Positions 60,309 to 64,000 of a stretch of 64,000 nt of DNA are shown piece after piece. The number at the start of each line of letters is the position of its first letter. The stretch's first letter is position 1. The translations under genes and the position numbers were made by a program. This DNA is from Halobacillus shinanisalinarum (GTDB taxonomy: Bacteria; Bacillota; Bacilli; Bacillales; Halobacillaceae), in assembly GCF_022919835.1 (NCBI RefSeq), contig NZ_CP095074.1:372001-436000 (forward strand), given 5' to 3'. The notes beneath the pieces were generated by a model that was not told where the DNA came from, ran no database searches, and saw nothing but the letters and a program-made list of their open reading frames with translations.

Positions 60309-60866
60309 CTAAAGATCTTTTGCATCAACGTATTGACTAAGGACTTGCTGAAAATGTTTAGAACTAGTAATTTTAATTCCATCCTCAAGTTTAAGCTTTC
60401 TTTTAGCCTCTAAAGGTTTTAGAGGGATAGGTTTAAACGATTTCATTATATTTCCTTCAGAAGGTGTTCCTTGGAATACAGCTAATTCACCTTCAGCCGT
60501 TACGCCAAAATAGCCCTTCTGTTCGGTAATCGGTGAAATCTCATCAACCTGTTTAGAAAAAACCATTTGTTCTAGTTCATGTTCAACAATGGTCCAATCA
60601 CGATACTTCACCCAGAAATCCGCCATCGACCAAATAACTTCTTGTTTCTTTGTCGTTTCTGTTACCCCATCTAAGTAGTGTTTTTTTGTGGTCACCTTAA
60701 ATGTTACTGGTTCTTCCCTAACTGTAGAGGAAACCGCTTCAGCTTTCTTTTCTAACGTTCTTTGTGTGGGGATATCCTCAGCCGTTAACGAACCATCATC
60801 TACACTAGTAAGCTGCCAGACGGAGAACGAGAGAATAAGCATAGCCCCATAAATCCAACGAAACAT
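60309..60866 (-). CDS. bofC: BofC, forespore regulator of the SigK checkpoint
   Basis: BofC is made in the forespore and, in B. subtilis, inhibits SpoIVB signalling that triggers pro-SigK processing. The 185-residue protein has an N-terminal signal/anchor helix (about 3-20), a VTFKVTTKKHYLDGVTE-type strand region (about 55-71) and the C-terminal BofC domain with GYFGVTAEGELAVFQG (about 119-134). I prefer the ATG at 60866, 6 bases after AGGAGG; the ATG immediately before it (60869) is also possible. Its target pathway ends at sigK, also in this window. Confidence 0.9.
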   Translation of the reverse strand: MFRWIYGAMLILSFSVWQLTSVDDGSLTAEDIPTQRTLEKKAEAVSSTVREEPVTFKVTTKKHYLDGVTETTKKQEVIWSMADFWVKYRDWTIVEHELEQMVFSKQVDEISPITEQKGYFGVTAEGELAVFQGTPSEGNIMKSFKPIPLKPLEAKRKLKLEDGIKITSSKHFQQVLSQYVDAKDL

Positions 60867-60946
60867 CATAACCCTCCTCACACATAAAAATAGCTTCTAT
60901 TTCTAGTATGTACAGAAACAGAAGCTATTATAAATAAGGATTCATC

Positions 60947-61699
60947 TTATGACAGTTGTTCAAGAATTTCGTCATCAGCATCTAAATTATGATAAACATC
61001 CTGGACATCATCGTTATCCTCAAGCATATCGATAAGCTTTAACATTTTTTCTACGCCTTCTCGTTCAAGCGGGGTATAAGTGGACGGAAACATCGTAACT
61101 TCTGAAGTCTCAAACGTATGACCGCTTGCTTCGAGCGCTGACTTTACTGCAGTAAAGTCTTCCGGAACAGTGAAGATTTCAAATTGTCCTTCACCTGTTT
61201 CCATTTCCTCTGCACCCGCTTCAATAACCTCAAGCATCATCTCTTCCTCGTCTGCATCAGTTGTCTGTCTGTTAATGACCAAATAGCCTTTGCGATCAAA
61301 CATAAAGGATACACAGCCATTTTCCCCCAGATTCCCATCATTTTTGTTAAAAGCATGACGCACATCTGCGGCGGTCCGATTTTTATTATCTGTTAACACT
61401 TTCACCATAACAGCAACTCCACCTGGACCATATCCTTCGTAAGTGAATTCTTCGTAATGGACCCCGTCAAGGTCGCCGATTGCCTTTTTAATCGCACGAT
61501 CTATATTCTCGTTTGGCATGTTGTTAGACTTCGCTTTATCGACTGCTAAACGTAGGTTAGAATTCATATCAGGGTCCCCGCCGCCTTCTTTTGCAGCCAT
61601 GAAAATCTCACGAGCAAGCCTCATGAATATTTTGCCGCGTTTGGCATCCTGGGCTCCTTTACGACGTTTAATATTATTCCATTTTGAATGTCCTGCCAT
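60947..61699 (-). CDS. yebC: YebC/PmpR family protein
   Basis: This 250-residue protein begins [20 protein letters not shown], the hallmark of the YebC family. Members were described as transcription regulators; more recent work on YebC2 in Bacillus points to a role in translation of proline-rich stretches. [19 protein letters not shown] (about 86-104) and the acidic C-terminal domain are conserved. It is a single gene with its own ribosome site. Confidence 0.94.
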   Translation of the reverse strand: MAGHSKWNNIKRRKGAQDAKRGKIFMRLAREIFMAAKEGGGDPDMNSNLRLAVDKAKSNNMPNENIDRAIKKAIGDLDGVHYEEFTYEGYGPGGVAVMVKVLTDNKNRTAADVRHAFNKNDGNLGENGCVSFMFDRKGYLVINRQTTDADEEEMMLEVIEAGAEEMETGEGQFEIFTVPEDFTAVKSALEASGHTFETSEVTMFPSTYTPLEREGVEKMLKLIDMLEDNDDVQDVYHNLDADDEILEQLS

Positions 61700-61776
61700 A
61701 GGTAATTCTCCTCTCTTGGAGCAAGTTTATCCTATAACAATATATCACATTTTCATATGGATATTAAGAATTGACG

Positions 61777-62331
61777 TCACCTGTCTTGCTTGAAGAAGTT
61801 TGTTACTTTTTCTTTGATATTTTCTGGTGCTTGTGTGGCCTTTAGCCTCGCATTCATATCTTTCACATCTTCCCATTGACTATTATTCGAGTACACAACA
61901 ACCTCAAGATCTGTCATCGTCTCCACTTTTTGACGAATCTTATTTACAACCTTTCCGTTTCTTCGGTCATAGGGGTTAATCATCACAGCTACATATACTC
62001 TCTCACCATTCGTAAAAGTCTGTGTTTGTGTGACTTCATCAAATTCGTTCACTGCATGTGTAATTTCCATCGCATCTTCGTTGTTGAAATCGTTATCGTG
62101 GGAGCGATTTGATTCGTTATATTTCGTATTACGCATTTCTTCATCTGTTCTGCGTTTGAAATAACTGTCTTCCCCTGTTGGAATTCTTCCGTCGTGGTCT
62201 TGCGCTTCATTTCCTCCGTATTCAACAGGTTCATATAAGTAGTTACCTTCACCTGTTTCTGCTGGCTCTTCAGCCTGACAAGCAATAAGAAAAATACAAA
62301 TCAACAGGAACATTGTAATCATTTTCCACAT
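61777..62331 (-). CDS. YhcN/YlaJ family sporulation lipoprotein
   Basis: This 184-residue protein has a lipoprotein signal ending in the lipobox LIAC (Cys near 18), an acidic and Asn-rich stretch with many charged residues (about 20-85), and a C-terminal YhcN/YlaJ domain (about 88-184) with VYVAVMINPYDRRNG. Its position next to yebC corresponds to B. subtilis CoxA (YrbB), a spore cortex protein. It should be anchored to a spore membrane. The ORF starts MWKMITMF; a start two codons in is possible. Confidence 0.82.
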   Translation of the reverse strand: MWKMITMFLLICIFLIACQAEEPAETGEGNYLYEPVEYGGNEAQDHDGRIPTGEDSYFKRRTDEEMRNTKYNESNRSHDNDFNNEDAMEITHAVNEFDEVTQTQTFTNGERVYVAVMINPYDRRNGKVVNKIRQKVETMTDLEVVVYSNNSQWEDVKDMNARLKATQAPENIKEKVTNFFKQDR

Positions 62332-62399
62332 AAAAACATTCTCCTTTTTCCATTACTATGGGCTAAGAAGAATGTTTTACTCAGTTAATATTAGGAAAT

Positions 62400-63137
62400 T
62401 TATCGAGGTGGTGCAGCAGGAAGCTGACGCTTATGGGCTGAACGCTTATGGAGGTGGTCAATAGTTGTCTTATCTTCTGCTGGAATCTCACCGCCTTTTA
62501 AATAGCGGTCGATCATTTCATAGCTGGTTCCCATCTCATTTTCATCTGTTTGACCTTCCCAGAGCCCGGCACTCGGTTGTTTATGAATAATTTCAGCAGG
62601 TATTTCTAAGTGCTTCGCCAGCCCTTTAACTTCACCTTTGGTCAGGTGGACAAGCGGAACAAGGTCCACACCGCCATCTCCAAATTTAGTAAAGTAACCT
62701 GTATGCCATTCGGCTGCGTTGTCAGTACCCACGACGAGATAACGGTGATTTGTTGCTATAGTGTAAAGCGTACTCATTCGAAGACGTGCCCGTAAATTGG
62801 CATCAGCAAGCTTTTGATTCTCCTCATTTAAAGAAGCTGACTTGTTTAGTTGTTTTTGTATGGATGGAAACATAACATTATGTGTTTCGGTTAGATCTAT
62901 AGTTAAAGAAGAAATACCACACGATTCAATGACCTTATAAGCGTGTTCTTGGTCACTGGATTGGCTTTTACATGGCATGATCACTCCTAAAGAATGCTCA
63001 GGACATGCGCGTTTAATTAAATGCGCGACCACAGCCGAATCAATTCCGCCGCTAACCCCAACCAATAAACCTTCCACATTTGCTTCTTTAACTTTTTCAC
63101 GTAACCATTTGACGAGTTGTTCTACTTTTTCTTCCAC
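62400..63137 (-). CDS. nadE: ammonia-dependent NAD+ synthetase
   Basis: NadE amidates nicotinic acid adenine dinucleotide to NAD, the step after NadD. The 245-residue protein has the ATP pyrophosphatase P-loop GVSGGIDSA (about 28-36), GTDNAAEWHTGYFTKFGDGG (about 136-155) and the PSAGLWEGQTDENE motif (about 187-200). It is shorter than B. subtilis NadE (272) and looks like the other common bacterial type. The start is GTG at 63137, with AAAGGATG upstream. In B. subtilis nadE is elsewhere. Confidence 0.93.
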   Translation of the reverse strand: MEEKVEQLVKWLREKVKEANVEGLLVGVSGGIDSAVVAHLIKRACPEHSLGVIMPCKSQSSDQEHAYKVIESCGISSLTIDLTETHNVMFPSIQKQLNKSASLNEENQKLADANLRARLRMSTLYTIATNHRYLVVGTDNAAEWHTGYFTKFGDGGVDLVPLVHLTKGEVKGLAKHLEIPAEIIHKQPSAGLWEGQTDENEMGTSYEMIDRYLKGGEIPAEDKTTIDHLHKRSAHKRQLPAAPPR

Positions 63138-63169
63138 TTACTTGTTCATCCTTTCACACTCATAATGCC

Positions 63170-64000
63170 TTATCTTAGCATATATTCTGTGTAACGAACA
63201 AACTTCTTTCGTGTCTCCCATGCTCTCTCAAGCTTACCCAGGTGAAAGGATAAAGAGACTTCTTCCCTTATACATCTACGATACCCATAAAGCCATTCTC
63301 TCAATAAATCAGCCGGAACCAAGACTCCTTGCAGCCATAGCCTAGGCTGTTTAACCCTGTTAAATAAACTAAAAAATTCTGATTTATATCCTTCCATATG
63401 AGGGAGGAACCGTTGAGCAATCTGGATATCATCATACAGTTTTGGACCAGTGTATAATAAGTCGAAGTCAATGATTTTCACTTTTTGATTACGATCTATA
63501 ATAAAGTTATGGTGGGCCACATCGCCATGCAGCCATTCGTTACCCTCCCATGCTGACTGTTCAATTTCTCCCCAGGGATTATCTGTGAAACGTTCAAGCT
63601 GTTTTTCCATAGTTGCATAAATTTCATCATACAGTCGTTTCCTTCGATAAGAACGAAACGCCTGTTCCGTATCTTCAAACTGTCTCATACGCTCCGACCA
63701 TTTGATATAGAGGGGATCCTTAGGAATTGAGAGTATAGAAATTCCCCTTGTACTCCTATGAAACCGCCTTAGTACATTATAGGTTTTAATTCGATCTTCT
63801 CGCCTCTTAAAATCTGCATGTCGTCCTTCAATCCAATTAAATATTCCCCATTCACAACCAAGTTTGCTTTTCGTAAAGCTTCCATCCGGAAAGGTAAGAG
63901 GGACGGCAGCAATGGATCCAGCCTCATGCCAATGATTAAAAAACTCCACCTGCTGAGTAAGCACTCTGGAACGACGATATCCTTTTAAAAGAACAGGTTT
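63170..64000 (-). CDS. phosphotransferase-family protein, 5' part outside window
   Basis: The frame stays open to the right edge, so the start is missing; at least 276 residues are visible. It has the protein kinase/aminoglycoside phosphotransferase fold: an N-lobe region (LKGYRRSRVLTQQVEFF), the catalytic loop WLHGDVAHHNFII (Brenner-type HxDxxxxN) and the metal motif IIDFDLLYTGP. It resembles the CotS/YutH spore-coat kinase-like group rather than antibiotic-resistance enzymes, in keeping with the sporulation neighbours. Its substrate is unknown. It lies 32 bp upstream of nadE. Confidence 0.75.
   Translation of the reverse strand, partial: KPVLLKGYRRSRVLTQQVEFFNHWHEAGSIAAVPLTFPDGSFTKSKLGCEWGIFNWIEGRHADFKRREDRIKTYNVLRRFHRSTRGISILSIPKDPLYIKWSERMRQFEDTEQAFRSYRRKRLYDEIYATMEKQLERFTDNPWGEIEQSAWEGNEWLHGDVAHHNFIIDRNQKVKIIDFDLLYTGPKLYDDIQIAQRFLPHMEGYKSEFFSLFNRVKQPRLWLQGVLVPADLLREWLYGYRRCIREEVSLSFHLGKLERAWETRKKFVRYTEYMLR

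Overview
The window is a stretch of chromosome from an endospore-forming Firmicute of the family Bacillaceae. The gene order closely follows Bacillus subtilis (the holA-comE-yqe cluster, then the mtnN-greA-udk-mltG-alaS-recD2-mnmA-cymR-aspS-hisS-relA-recJ-secDF-spoVB-tgt-queA-ruvBA-bofC run). The sporulation genes sda, sigK, bofC, spoVB, rsfA and a YhcN/YlaJ-type lipoprotein gene confirm a spore former. The Mrp-type cation/proton antiporter operon and the insertions relative to B. subtilis suggest a halophilic or alkaliphilic relative such as Halobacillus; that last step is inference. No rRNA, tRNA, phage, plasmid or CRISPR features were seen.

Layout. 1-5100: start of holA, the small gene yqzM, the DNA-uptake genes comEC-comEB-comEA, and divergent comER. 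5.1-10.1 kb: tight minus-strand operon yqeM-rsfS-yqeK-nadD-yhbY-aroE-yqeH-yqeG. 10.1-10.6 kb: a control region with DnaA boxes and a Spo0A-like box in front of sda. 10.8-16.1 kb: plus-strand mrp operon, in which no mrpB gene is visible. 16.3-17.0 kb: intact sigK. 17.0-26.5 kb: yrhC-mtnN-yrrS, a MITE-like repeat, greA, udk, an O-methyltransferase, mltG, and T-box-controlled alaS-yrzL-ruvX-yrzB. 26.5-36.8 kb: a transporter, a zinc-ribbon protein, a TIM-barrel protein, recD2, a TPR protein, mnmA-iscS-cymR, and plus-strand rarA and rsfA. 36.9-40.6 kb: a 6S RNA gene and T-box-controlled hisS-aspS. 40.7-48.4 kb: an SH3b cell-wall amidase, dtd-relA, apt-recJ and lapA. 48.5-64 kb: a 20-bp tandem repeat, secDF, comN, spoVB, yrbG, an ArsB/NhaD-family permease, yrzE, yajC-tgt-queA-ruvB-ruvA, bofC, yebC, a spore lipoprotein, nadE and a truncated phosphotransferase.

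The most important caution is that four genes (yqeG, alaS, recD2 and the SH3b amidase) are each broken by exactly one missing base in a short G/C run. Because alaS is essential, homopolymer undercalling in the sequence is the likeliest explanation, and these genes are annotated as full length with an apparent frameshift. The most interesting biological signals are the mrp operon without mrpB, the palindrome between the Shine-Dalgarno and start of sda within a DnaA/Spo0A-box region, the structured segment between yqzM and holA, and the exact-period 20-bp repeat near secDF. No wholly new multi-gene system was recognised.
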